From NCBI GenBank assembly GCA_038528965.1, contig JBCBEC010000005.1, positions 124,001 through 188,000 of the forward strand: a stretch of 64,000 nucleotides of DNA. The letters are read 5' to 3'. The stretch's first letter is position 1. Every line of letters begins with the position of its first letter. The DNA is from Lewinella sp038528965. GTDB taxonomy: Bacteria > Bacteroidota > Bacteroidia > Chitinophagales > Saprospiraceae. This document shows, one piece after another, positions 8,803-17,140 of this stretch. The notes beneath the pieces are model-generated. The model made no database searches, was not told the origin of the DNA, and worked only from the letters and a program-made list of their open reading frames with translations. The translations under genes were made by a program, and so were the position numbers.

Positions 8803-10278
8803 TTATTGTACCAGGACCTTCCGGACTAATTGACGTTCGGCAGTAAGAATTTGTACGAAGTATACGCCTGCAGCTAGATCTGCGACTGGCATTGCGATCC
8901 GTTGCAAGCTGGCTGCTGAACCTAGATCATCCTGTAGCAATAGGGACCCAGTTGCGTCCATGAGCCGCCAGTTGATGGCGTCGGTATCTTCCAGACGAAT
9001 GTTCATTTGCAGTTCGCCGTTGGTTACTGGATTAGGGTAGAGCTCAAAGACTTCATTGGCAGAGAGGTCATTGGTGGAAACAAGCGTTCCAGTATTGAAG
9101 CTGGCGGCGCTGGTCCACTCGGTACAGGTTTCGTAAGGGTTGAAAGGACGAACGCGCCAATAGTACGTTTCGTCTCCCTCCAAATCGGTAACAGTAGCAG
9201 TTGTACCCTGGATCAGTTGTTCTTCAAAAACGATGCTGAAGATATTGAAAGGGTTAATCTGCAGTACGTAGTGGGTTACGTTTGGTACAGCCTCCCATTC
9301 AAGCGTGATACTGCTAGTCTCCACTAGTGAACCTTCCTCCGGGTTGATAACTGTAATCTCCTCTGGCGATTCAATTGGAATGTCTTCCGCTACTGGAGGA
9401 ACTGTAATGAGGTTAGGACGAACTTCCTCCACGTTGGCGCGCATAGCCGCCGTCTGATCATCAGAAAAGCGGTAGGGGCAGGAATCGTTGGAGTAAGACA
9501 TAAATAGTGAGCCATCAGAAACAAAGGTCTCGCCATTAGGGTCGGTTTGCTGAACGGTGGATACACCATCCGCATTACAAGGCCAGCGGTAGTTCAGATA
9601 ATCTGGCGCAGTGTCACAGAATCCGTCGCCGGCAAAGGTACAGTTACTGCCATCTACACGCTCTACTACGCGGTTGCCCCAGCTGTTTGGTGCTGGTGTA
9701 GAGTAGTCGTGTTCTTCACCTTCCCAACCGCGGAAAGGGTGGGGGAGTGATAGGTAGTGACCTATTTCGTGGGACCAAGTATGGTCGTTAGGCTGGGTAC
9801 AGCCTTTGTTAAGTGCAACAGCATCTGGACCAGGGAAAAAATAGCCACAGTTCCCGGCTGGATCCTCAACAATGTAGCAATTGATCGTATTAGGGAAGTT
9901 GTTCTGGTTCATCATGACAGCACCAGTACCAAAATCGTGCTCGTAGTAATCACTATTGTTGATGTAATTAAAGTCACCATCCAAAAAGAACTGGATGTTG
10001 GTTTCCAGAAAGTCAAAATTTAGGGTACAGAAGGCATTTAACACCGCATTGCGGGAAAAATAGCCATTCCCCTCATCGGTGCCTACGATATGTACTTTTA
10101 CCGGTAGGTAAAGCAAATCATCATTACGGGGCGTCTCATTGATTCGGCTTTGGAAGTCACGAAGCCAGGGGGAAATACCCAGATCCGTACCACAAGGTGC
10201 GGGTTCTGATTGACTGAGTAAAGGAAAGCTTAGAAGTAATCCGAGTAAAAGATTGAAAAGTTTACTAGTCTTTTTCAT
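8803..10278 (-). CDS. Secreted M43 (cytophagalysin-like) metallopeptidase with T9SS tail, copy 2
   Basis: The 491-residue paralogue of copy 1 aligns with it along its length. It has a signal peptide (about 1-22), a catalytic domain with HEIGHYLSLPH (H170, E171, H174, H180, the same numbering as copy 1), Met-turn LFMSYSND, a fibronectin III-like domain near 315-400 and a T9SS tail with YPNPVTNGELQ. The CGTDLGISPWL block near the mature N-terminus is shared with copy 1 (CGTEQGRSPWL), suggesting a conserved propeptide segment. It is predicted to act outside the cell on proteins. Both flanks carry hairpins, so it may be a single-gene transcript. Confidence 0.88.
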   Translation of the reverse strand: MKKTSKLFNLLLGLLLSFPLLSQSEPAPCGTDLGISPWLRDFQSRINETPRNDDLLYLPVKVHIVGTDEGNGYFSRNAVLNAFCTLNFDFLETNIQFFLDGDFNYINNSDYYEHDFGTGAVMMNQNNFPNTINCYIVEDPAGNCGYFFPGPDAVALNKGCTQPNDHTWSHEIGHYLSLPHPFRGWEGEEHDYSTPAPNSWGNRVVERVDGSNCTFAGDGFCDTAPDYLNYRWPCNADGVSTVQQTDPNGETFVSDGSLFMSYSNDSCPYRFSDDQTAAMRANVEEVRPNLITVPPVAEDIPIESPEEITVINPEEGSLVETSSITLEWEAVPNVTHYVLQINPFNIFSIVFEEQLIQGTTATVTDLEGDETYYWRVRPFNPYETCTEWTSAASFNTGTLVSTNDLSANEVFELYPNPVTNGELQMNIRLEDTDAINWRLMDATGSLLLQDDLGSAASLQRIAMPVADLAAGVYFVQILTAERQLVRKVLVQ

Positions 10279-10304
10279 CGTTGTCTTTGATGTACATAAA
10301 TTAG

Positions 10305-10353
10305 GGCAAAAGAAAACTGCCTTGTCTGATCCTATTGGTTAGACAAGGCAGTT
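10305..10353 (-). terminator. Terminator after M43 copy 3
   Basis: A perfect 13-bp inverted repeat, AACTGCCTTGTCT (10315-10327) with AGACAAGGCAGTT (10341-10353), is followed on the minus strand by TTCTTTT. It lies just after the copy 3 stop codon and before copy 2. Confidence 0.8.
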
Positions 10354-10369
10354 CAACTGAATCGATCAA

Positions 10370-11911
10370 TTAGCGAGTTACGATGATCTTTTGACTAAGG
10401 GTGCCGGTTGGGCCGTGGATACGTAAGAAGTACATACCGTTTGGCAGGTCACTTAAGTCGAAGTTCATACGATTGTCACCTATAGTAAATTCGAATGGTT
10501 GATTAATGGCAGTGATGCGACCATTAAGATCTAGCAATTCTACTTGAGCAGAGAACGTCTCAGTGGTACTGAGATAAACATTTAGCTCATTCTGTCCGAG
10601 AACCGGATTCGGTGCTACAGAGAAAGACTCAACCTGAGTAATGGTAGAAACACTTACGGGATCTTCATTTGTACGGAAGCGAGTTACCTCACTATTGGCA
10701 GCACATACTGCATGCGGGTTGAAAGGACGAACGCGCCAGAAATAAGTACGGTCTGGATCAAGCGTTTCAACTACTGCACTGGTGCTTGAAGTGATAATTC
10801 TTATTGGGGTGATGGAGAAGGAAGAAACGCGATCAATTTCCAGTAGGTAACTGGTAGCTCCGTCAACTTCTTCCCACACAAAATCCACAAGATTGTACCC
10901 ATCCGTGGTAGCTTCGTCTTCCGGGAAGATGTTTGTTGTGGTGCCTTCAATCTCTACATAGTCAGGTACTGGATCAAGGAATAGAGGTCCTCTTCGTGCA
11001 GTTTGCATATCAGCTCTCATCACATTGTTTTGCTGAACTGAGAAGAAGTACTCTGATTCAGGGCATTCGAGGAAATAACTCATGTAGTTACGCTCGTCCG
11101 GATCAATTGGCTCACCTGTTGGGTCGAGTACATTTAACGTGAAGTCACAACCGTTCCAACCAAAGCCGTTGTTGTAGTCTGCTGGCGTATCGCAGAGGAA
11201 GTCTCCCGAACTATTACAGTTACTGCCATTTGCCCATTCAGTTGGCACTTGGCCGCAAGAGCTGACTGCTGGTGCGGGTTCGTCCTCCTCGTTAAAGCCT
11301 TCACATTCCCAACCATTGAAGGTGTGCAGCAGAGAAAAGTAGTGACCTACTTCGTGCGCTAGTGTAGTGTCATTTTTGCGTACATAGGTCTTAGTGATAA
11401 CAATCCAATCACGAGAAGGTATATAGTACGCTAATACGGTACCGCCACCACTGCCACCGCCATCAATGTTGGCATTCTCTACGATGTAGACATTCACCGC
11501 GCGGGGATCCTTCTGTGACGTCATTACCGAATTTTGTGTATTGCCGTGATTGGTGTAGAAAGTGGTGTTGTTAATGAAGTTAATCTCGCCATCCGCTAGG
11601 AAAAACTGTATATCCAGGGATGCAAAATCTTCATTGAGTTCACAGAGTTGATCCAGTACACGCTGCGCACTTAAGCGGCCACTACCATCATTGCGTGCAC
11701 CAACGTGAAACTTTACGGGTACGTAGATAGTATTTCGGGCAGAGTAAGTACCACTTGCTGCCTGACGAATATTCTGTAGTAGACGATCCTTCTGATCTTC
11801 GTAGCCATCAATCCAAGGCGTTGTCTCTCCATCGTGAGTATGGAAATGCTGTGCTTGTAAGCCTAATGTAATCAGGCTAGATAGGAGTAGCAATGTAAAA
11901 AAATAACGCAT
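10370..11911 (-). CDS. Secreted M43 (cytophagalysin-like) metallopeptidase with T9SS tail, copy 3
   Basis: The most divergent of the three paralogues, with 513 residues. It has a signal peptide (about 1-20) and the zinc site HEVGHYFSLLH with H186, E187, H190 and H196. A Gly/Ser-rich loop (DGGGSGGGT, about 150-158) before the active site is absent from the other two. The Met-turn is in RNYMSYF. A fibronectin III-like domain and a T9SS sorting domain with APNPVLGQN end the protein. It is predicted to be an extracellular protease. As the first gene of the array in transcription order it has its own -7 box and ends at a strong terminator. Confidence 0.87.
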   Translation of the reverse strand: MRYFFTLLLLSSLITLGLQAQHFHTHDGETTPWIDGYEDQKDRLLQNIRQAASGTYSARNTIYVPVKFHVGARNDGSGRLSAQRVLDQLCELNEDFASLDIQFFLADGEINFINNTTFYTNHGNTQNSVMTSQKDPRAVNVYIVENANIDGGGSGGGTVLAYYIPSRDWIVITKTYVRKNDTTLAHEVGHYFSLLHTFNGWECEGFNEEDEPAPAVSSCGQVPTEWANGSNCNSSGDFLCDTPADYNNGFGWNGCDFTLNVLDPTGEPIDPDERNYMSYFLECPESEYFFSVQQNNVMRADMQTARRGPLFLDPVPDYVEIEGTTTNIFPEDEATTDGYNLVDFVWEEVDGATSYLLEIDRVSSFSITPIRIITSSTSAVVETLDPDRTYFWRVRPFNPHAVCAANSEVTRFRTNEDPVSVSTITQVESFSVAPNPVLGQNELNVYLSTTETFSAQVELLDLNGRITAINQPFEFTIGDNRMNFDLSDLPNGMYFLRIHGPTGTLSQKIIVTR

Positions 11912-11960
11912 AAGCTAAGTTCTTTGGTCTGTTTAATGAAGCGTGAAATTTGGATTTCGG

Positions 11961-11968
11961 CAAAAATA
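11961..11968 (-). promoter_or_regulatory. -7 box of M43 copy 3
   Basis: The minus strand reads TATTTTTG (TAnnTTTG), 50 nt before the ATG at 11911. No clear -33 element was found. Confidence 0.4.
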
Positions 11969-12045
11969 GAAAATTTAAGCCCAGAGCACGTTTGCTATAA
12001 CACCAATTCTTTGGTCCGTGGATGAACAAAGCCCTAAAAAATCGC

Positions 12046-12053
12046 TATGTTTG
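12046..12053 (+). promoter_or_regulatory. mdh -7 box
   Basis: TATGTTTG matches TAnnTTTG and lies inside a possible N-terminal extension of mdh. This supports translation from the internal ATG at 12124, with a leader of about 65 nt. Confidence 0.5.
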
Positions 12054-12123
12054 CCGCGCAAACAACAATTATTCGGTCGAATTATTCGCTGAAGCACTGA
12101 ACCGAAAAAACCAAGAAGCAAAA

Positions 12124-13053
12124 ATGAGTAAAGTAACCGTAATTGGTGCGGGTAACGTTGGAGCCACCTGCGCAAATGTTCTAGCCCACAAAGACCTTGT
12201 TAAAGAAGTTGTGTTGCTGGATATCAAGGGTGATGTAGCCCGTGGTAAAGCACTGGATAGCTGGCAACAAGCGCCGATCGACTACTACAGTACCCGTTTG
12301 GTCGGAACAGAAGATTACGCTGAAACAGCTAATTCTGATATCGTTGTGATCACCGCAGGTATTCCGCGTAAGCCAGGTATGAGCCGCGATGATTTGATTT
12401 CTACCAATGCCAAGATCGTACAGAGTGTAACCAAGTCGATCATGGAACACTCCGCTAATCCGATCATTATCATCGTTTCCAATCCATTGGACGTTATGAC
12501 CTATGCAGCCCATACCGCTTCAGGTTTGGATCGCAGCCGCGTCTTCGGTATGGCCGGCATTCTGGATACGGCACGCTACCGCGCCTTCCTGGCATCTGCT
12601 TTAGATGTTTCACCAAAGGACATTCAAGCCTTGTTGATGGGTGGCCACGGTGATACCATGGTGCCACTTCCACGTTACACCACAGTGGCCGGTATTCCAG
12701 TAACGGAAATGATCGACGACGAAACCTTGACCGCTATCGTAGAACGTACCAAGAAAGGTGGTGGCGAATTGGTTAAGCTGATGGGTACTTCTGCCTGGTA
12801 TGCTCCAGGAGCTGCTGCTGCTCAGATGGTAGAGGCAATTGTACGCGATGAGAAGCGCATCTTCCCATGCTGTACTTTGTTGAACGGTGAGTACAAGCAA
12901 AACGATGTATACCTGGGTGTACCAGTAAAGCTGGGCGCAAACGGTATTGAGGAGTTGCTGGAAGTAAATCTGAACGCTGATGAGCAAGCACTGCTGGAAA
13001 CTTCTTCTAAGCACGTACGTGCGGTAATGGACGTTTACGACGGAATGTCTTAG
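12124..13053 (+). CDS. mdh: Malate dehydrogenase
   Basis: Cytoplasmic NAD-dependent malate dehydrogenase of the TCA cycle, lactate-dehydrogenase-like type, 309 residues. The start is at MSKVTVIGAGNVGATCANV, giving the Rossmann loop GAGNVG at 8-13; the frame is open 34 codons further upstream, but a promoter -7 box lies inside that part. The substrate-binding arginines sit in IPRKPGMSRDDL, and the active-site His is H175 in LLMGGHGDTMVPL. Length and motifs are full and normal. It is a single-gene unit ending at a strong hairpin. Confidence 0.96.
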   Translation: MSKVTVIGAGNVGATCANVLAHKDLVKEVVLLDIKGDVARGKALDSWQQAPIDYYSTRLVGTEDYAETANSDIVVITAGIPRKPGMSRDDLISTNAKIVQSVTKSIMEHSANPIIIIVSNPLDVMTYAAHTASGLDRSRVFGMAGILDTARYRAFLASALDVSPKDIQALLMGGHGDTMVPLPRYTTVAGIPVTEMIDDETLTAIVERTKKGGGELVKLMGTSAWYAPGAAAAQMVEAIVRDEKRIFPCCTLLNGEYKQNDVYLGVPVKLGANGIEELLEVNLNADEQALLETSSKHVRAVMDVYDGMS

Positions 13054-13078
13054 TCTATTTCCGATCAGAAATACGAGT

Positions 13079-13116
13079 AAAATACCCGCTGGCCATACCG
13101 TGCCAGCGGGTATTTT
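13079..13116 (+). terminator. mdh terminator
   Basis: AAAATACCCGCTGGC pairs with GCCAGCGGGTATTTT around an 8-nt loop, 25 nt after the stop codon, and is followed by a T-containing tract. It is symmetric and may work in both directions. Confidence 0.88.
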
Positions 13117-13137
13117 CGTTAATTTTACTTTGTTAGA

Positions 13138-13292
13138 GCTTGTTGGGGATTCATATTTGAGTTGAGCGCCGCGAAATTTTGCTCTGATTAAGGCGCGATG
13201 AGGAAGCATAGCCTAAGCTACGCGACCGAAGAGCAACGCAAAGCAGAGCAAAATTTGGCAAGCATAGGCCGAATTTTGAATCCCCAACAAGC
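13138..13292. repeat. Large intergenic palindromic element
   Basis: The outer arms GCTTGTTGGGGATTCA (13138-13153) and TGAATCCCCAACAAGC (13277-13292) are perfect 16-bp complements. Inner arms AAATTTTGCTCTG (13174-13186) and CAGAGCAAAATTT (13244-13256) are perfect over 13 bp. The spacing between outer and inner arms is about equal on both sides, so the element folds as one long interrupted hairpin of about 155 nt with a 57-nt GC-rich tip. A 192-nt frame through it is not credible as a gene. It looks like a REP- or MITE-type element. Confidence 0.7.
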
Positions 13293-13315
13293 GCTTATTA
13301 AACCAAAAACTGAAA

Positions 13316-14005
13316 ATGAAAAAGTTAACCCTATTTACAGTAGCATTAGCCTTTTTTGCTACTCTTTCAATCGCTCAAAACGACTGTAGCCCCTTCTTGC
13401 CTATGGAAGAAGGAACAACTTGGGAGCTCACAAATTATTCTGCCAAAGGAAAAGTGGAAGGAATTAATCGTTATGAGTTGCTGAGCGTCGATGAAGATGG
13501 CGATGACATCATCTTTACGGTGCGTACCACTAGTTTGGACAAGAACGAAAAAGAAGTATTTGTCTCAGAATTTGAAGCCTATTGCCGAGACGGAGAATTC
13601 AGCTACGACATGTCCTTTATGATGGATGGCCAAGCGATGCAGGCCTACGAGAGTATGGAAGTGGACGTAGATGGCAGTGAGTATACTTTGCCTGATTTGG
13701 ACGCACCAGCTGGGACGGAGTTGCCAGATGCCAACCTCCGTATTGCTGTCCAAGGGCCGATTGTGATCAACATGACAGTTGATATTACGGATCGAAGTAT
13801 TGATGCTCGGGAAGAAGTTACGACACCCGCTGGTAGTTTTGACTGTGTGGCGGTAAGTCAGGTGGTCAAGACCAAGACTATAATGAAAATCGAGGTCAGT
13901 TCTAAGGAGTGGTACGCTCCGGGGGTAGGTATTGTCCGGACGGAATCCTACAACCGCAAGGGTAAAATGACGGGTTATAGTGAGTTGACCGCACTTGACC
14001 AATAG
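13316..14005 (+). CDS. Exported protein, TapB/DUF3108-like
   Basis: A 229-residue protein with a clear signal peptide (MKKLTLFTVALAFFATLSIAQ). The mature part opens with NDCSPFLPMEEGTTWELTNY and later has TTPAGSFDCVAVSQVV and EWYAPGVGIVRTE. This pattern resembles TapB/DUF3108-type beta-rich periplasmic or outer-membrane-associated proteins, a family judgement made from memory. No catalytic residues are evident. The next gene starts 7 nt after the stop codon, so the two are probably co-transcribed. Confidence 0.55.
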   Translation: MKKLTLFTVALAFFATLSIAQNDCSPFLPMEEGTTWELTNYSAKGKVEGINRYELLSVDEDGDDIIFTVRTTSLDKNEKEVFVSEFEAYCRDGEFSYDMSFMMDGQAMQAYESMEVDVDGSEYTLPDLDAPAGTELPDANLRIAVQGPIVINMTVDITDRSIDAREEVTTPAGSFDCVAVSQVVKTKTIMKIEVSSKEWYAPGVGIVRTESYNRKGKMTGYSELTALDQ

Positions 14006-14012
14006 CAGAATT

Positions 14013-14525
14013 ATGAAGCTACGTTCGCGATCAGTATTGGCAGGTTTATGGCTCTTATTGGCTGTGGGCGTAGCTTTCTACACGAGTTGGTCATGGCACA
14101 ACACGGCCATTGATCTTTTTGCCTTTTCGGAAGAGGGTAAAGTGTTATCTGTTACAACTATAGGATACGCCTGTGCCGGATTTTGTCTGCTAATGGCACC
14201 ACTTTACTGGTCTTCTTCTCGCCTTGATCGAAGCGTTCTGAATTGGTTGCACTTTTTGGGTACGCTAGCCACCTTGCTTTTCGTGTGGCTCCTAGTTAGG
14301 CTGGCCTTCGGAGTCTTTGGACCAGGTAGGTATTATTCCGTTAGTGGCAACGACCAAATGGCTCGTGAGCTGGCACAACAGCAAGCACAAATTATAATTT
14401 TTCAATTTCGTGCACTACTGTTCTTATTTGCTACGAGCCAGTTAATGCTCATCATTAACCTACTGACGAGACCGAAGCCCGACCAAGAGGATGTCATCAT
14501 CCAACAGATGTTGGATGAACTTTAA
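14013..14525 (+). CDS. Unknown integral membrane protein
   Basis: A 170-residue protein. The ATG at 14013 is preferred to a TTG at 13995 that overlaps the preceding gene. Four hydrophobic segments are visible: VLAGLWLLLAVGVAFY, TIGYACAGFCLLMAPLYW, FLGTLATLLFVWLLVRLAF and ALLFLFATSQLMLIINLL. The cytoplasmic tail is short and acidic (PKPDQEDVIIQQMLDEL). It was not recognised as a known family. It is probably co-transcribed with the exported protein before it, and its last 4 nt overlap the end of the convergent gene. Confidence 0.6.
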   Translation: MKLRSRSVLAGLWLLLAVGVAFYTSWSWHNTAIDLFAFSEEGKVLSVTTIGYACAGFCLLMAPLYWSSSRLDRSVLNWLHFLGTLATLLFVWLLVRLAFGVFGPGRYYSVSGNDQMARELAQQQAQIIIFQFRALLFLFATSQLMLIINLLTRPKPDQEDVIIQQMLDEL

Positions 14526-15076
14526 TTACCACCACCGGCAGATTGGGTTGGCACTTCTAATTGCCGGGTTGTTTCTTGTAGAACCTCCCCATTTTCTAGT
14601 AAACGGTTCTGTTCGTATTCTTTGCGCGCGGTCAACAAGCCTTCTACCACTGGCTGTGGGTCTAGTGATTTCTTATTGAGGTGCCGATGATACATGATGA
14701 GCAAGAAGCGGGTCATATCATCGGGATGGTACAGGTTAAGTTGATTGAGGTAGGCTGTTAAGCGCGACCCTCCGTAGAAGCCCCAATTATGCGACATCCA
14801 GCGCCCCAACCCAAAGAAAGGCTTAGTGGCGGAGTCTCGCTCGCTAAGCATTCTAAAATTGGCGCGGTCATCCGCTTCCGATAGGCGATTTAACTGCGTA
14901 AAGACTTCCCCCAGGTCGCGAGGGATGTAGACGCCGTACAGCATTTCCTGGCGAACACGCCAATCATAAGACTGTTCGTGCTGTTCTTCAGTAGCGGCTG
15001 GCTGGCTTTGTGAGAAGCCTACTTGACCCGTAAGCAGTAAGACTGCCACGAATGCAACAGGAGTAAAGTTTTTCAT
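14522..15076 (-). CDS. Small exported protein, DUF6794-like
   Basis: A 184-residue protein with a signal peptide (MKNFTPVAFVAVLLLTGQVGFSQ). The core VYIPRDLGEVFTQLNRLSE, FFGLGRWMSHNWGFYGGSR and LNLYHPDDMTRFLLIMYHRHLN resembles the DUF6794 family, found in Bacteroidota proteins of unknown function (recollection, not searched). The C-terminus is low complexity. It lies downstream of the FabH-like gene but is separated from it by a terminator, so it is likely independent. Confidence 0.55.
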   Translation of the reverse strand: MKNFTPVAFVAVLLLTGQVGFSQSQPAATEEQHEQSYDWRVRQEMLYGVYIPRDLGEVFTQLNRLSEADDRANFRMLSERDSATKPFFGLGRWMSHNWGFYGGSRLTAYLNQLNLYHPDDMTRFLLIMYHRHLNKKSLDPQPVVEGLLTARKEYEQNRLLENGEVLQETTRQLEVPTQSAGGGN

Positions 15077-15146
15077 TTTCAGAACGAAGTGACTTAAGCA
15101 AAAAGCCTTGGAGCAAATAGCGAACCAAGCAAGGCTCCAATGACTA

Positions 15147-15186
15147 AAAACTGCTACAGCTTACTGTCTATTATAGTTGCTGTAGC
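15147..15186 (-). terminator. Terminator of the FabH-like gene
   Basis: GCTACAGC (15153-15160) pairs perfectly with GCTGTAGC (15179-15186), and on the minus strand the stem is followed by AGTTTTTAG. A second hairpin at about 15107-15141 (AGCCTTG with CAAGGCT, alternatively TTGGAGC with GCTCCAA) lies just downstream. Confidence 0.65.
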
Positions 15187-15229
15187 CGCATTAAAAACGT
15201 CCTGTCCTTAAGATTATTATTTTCTGATT

Positions 15230-16300
15230 CTACCAGCGAATCAATGCGGAGCCCCAGGTGAAACCGCTACCAAATGCTGCCAGACATACCAAATCACCAC
15301 GCTTAACTGCTCCCGATTGCACTGCTTCGGCAAGGGCAATTGGAATCGAGGCAGCAGTCGTATTCCCGTACTTTTGGATATTATTCCATACTTGATGATC
15401 CCCCAGTTTTAGGGTTCTTTGTACGAATTGGGCAATACGCAGGTTAGCCTGGTGCGGTACGAGCATATCAATATCACCGACCTCCAGTCCAGCATCCGCT
15501 AAGGCTTCCATAATTACTTCTGGAAACTTCCGGACCGCAAGCTTAAATACAAACTGGCCTTCCATGTTCGGGTAGTATTGACCACTTTCCAGCATGTGCG
15601 GCGTGATAAACATTTCGCCATACTCGTTAGTGTCAGGATAGCCATAGTCGTATTCTTCACCGGCTTTTTCGTGGTGATAACCTCCGTGAGCACCAGGGTT
15701 GATGAACGCTAATTTCTCCGCGTAGGTACCGTCACTGTGGAGTTTAGTGGTAAGAATACCTTGGTTGTCGTCGTCCGTCGGTTGAACGAGGACCGCACCA
15801 GCGCCGTCACCAAAAATAACAGTCACATTGCGACCACGGGTGCTGAAATCCAGTCCCATACTGTGCATTTCGGCTCCTACCAGCAATACGTTTTTGTACA
15901 TGCCGGTGCGCACGAATTGATCAGCAATGGACAGGCCATAAACGAAACCTGAACATTGGTTGCGGATGTCTAAAGCGCCAATCTCAGTATTAGTAATTCC
16001 TAGTTCACGCTGGAGCAGCACCCCGCAGCCGGGGAAGTAGTAGTCTGGACTGAGGGTAGCGAAGATGATGAAGTCTACATCGTTTTTATCTACGCCCGCA
16101 TCGGCTAGCGCCTGTTCAGCAGCTTTGGCTCCAAGCGTAGTAGTGGTTTCTTTATGTTTAGTAGCATAGCGCCGTTCTTGGATGCCGGTTCGCTCCTGGA
16201 TCCACTCATCAGAGGTGTCCATTACCTTTGCGAGGTCATCATTGGTGATAATGTTATCAGGGACGTGGTAGCCGATTCCGGCAATCTTTGCTCTCAACAT
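15230..16300 (-). CDS. 3-oxoacyl-ACP synthase III (FabH-like KAS III)
   Basis: A thiolase-fold condensing enzyme, which in the FabH role starts fatty-acid chains from an acyl-CoA and malonyl-ACP. The start is the ATG at 16300 (MLRAKIAGIGYHVP), not the TTG four codons upstream, giving 356 residues. The Cys-His-Asn triad is C116 (DIRNQCSGF), H283 (VPHQANLRI) and N313 (KYGNTTAAS). It is about 40 residues longer than classic FabH, with an insert around residues 200-245 (HGGYHHEKAGEEYDYGYPD). It has no fatty-acid operon around it, so it may serve a secondary or branched-chain initiation role. It is divergent from the response regulator. Confidence 0.85.
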   Translation of the reverse strand: MLRAKIAGIGYHVPDNIITNDDLAKVMDTSDEWIQERTGIQERRYATKHKETTTTLGAKAAEQALADAGVDKNDVDFIIFATLSPDYYFPGCGVLLQRELGITNTEIGALDIRNQCSGFVYGLSIADQFVRTGMYKNVLLVGAEMHSMGLDFSTRGRNVTVIFGDGAGAVLVQPTDDDNQGILTTKLHSDGTYAEKLAFINPGAHGGYHHEKAGEEYDYGYPDTNEYGEMFITPHMLESGQYYPNMEGQFVFKLAVRKFPEVIMEALADAGLEVGDIDMLVPHQANLRIAQFVQRTLKLGDHQVWNNIQKYGNTTAASIPIALAEAVQSGAVKRGDLVCLAAFGSGFTWGSALIRW

Positions 16301-16507
16301 AATAACGTTCAATTTGGTAGGACGACTGTCGTCAACGAATGGTCAACAATCAAATCCTTAAAGCGGTCAGGCTCACAAACATAATTGCCGTAAGCCTGAT
16401 TACCAAAAAATGCTAAAAGTTTTCAGGATTATTGGCGATTCACTGGTTATCGGGTTAAAAACCCTTATTTTCGTTATCTAGACATTAATACATCAATCCC
16501 CCGTAAA

Positions 16508-17140
16508 ATGATCCATCTTGGTATTGTAGAGGATGAAGCCCTAATGCTGCAAAGTATTCGCGAGACTTTCTCCGGCAACCCAGGGATTTCCATCACCTTG
16601 GAAGCACAAACTATGGAGGATTGCCTCGATGAACTGACGCGCGATCTGCCATTAACTACACTTTTGTTGGATATCAATTTGCCAGGCATGAGCGGCCTAC
16701 GTGGTATTCGACATCTCAAAGAAAAGCGTCCTAATCTCGATATCATTATGCTGACCAATAAGGACAGCTCAGATGATATCTTTAAGGCACTTTGTGCGGG
16801 CGCAGTTTCTTACATTTCCAAAAAGAAGGCCAGTCCGCCCGTTTTGCGTGAAGCAGTTGTGACTGTCTCTAGGGGCGAGTCTTACATGTCGCCAGGGATT
16901 GCTCGTAAAGTAATTCAGCACTTCGCTCCACCCGATCGGGCGAAAGCCAATCCTGTATTGACCCCACGTCAGCACCAGATTGTAGAGTTACTGACGGACG
17001 GTTTAAGCTACAAGATGATTGCTGATAAACTAATCATCTCTGTAGAAACCGTGCGAGACCATATCAAGAAGATTTACCGAACTTTACAAGTGAACAGTAA
17101 AGCAGAGGTGATTCGTAAGAAACTGGATGGTGAAATCTAA
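16508..17140 (+). CDS. NarL/FixJ-family response regulator
   Basis: A 210-residue two-domain regulator. The receiver domain (about 1-120) has the acidic pocket in IVEDEA, phospho-acceptor D55 in LLLDINLPGMSG and the conserved Lys in SYISKKKAS. The C-terminal LuxR-type HTH (about 145-205) shows LTPRQHQIVELLTDGLSYKMIA followed by VETVRDHIKKIY. It overlaps the kinase gene by 14 nt, so the pair is translated together and the kinase is almost certainly its partner. Targets are unknown; the divergent FabH-like gene is the nearest candidate. Confidence 0.93.
   Translation: MIHLGIVEDEALMLQSIRETFSGNPGISITLEAQTMEDCLDELTRDLPLTTLLLDINLPGMSGLRGIRHLKEKRPNLDIIMLTNKDSSDDIFKALCAGAVSYISKKKASPPVLREAVVTVSRGESYMSPGIARKVIQHFAPPDRAKANPVLTPRQHQIVELLTDGLSYKMIADKLIISVETVRDHIKKIYRTLQVNSKAEVIRKKLDGEI

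Noticed and set aside
12610..13209. 199-codon open frame antisense to mdh
   Set aside because: It lies fully opposite a conserved gene and runs through its terminator; the composition looks like a frame shadow, with no start signals or domains.
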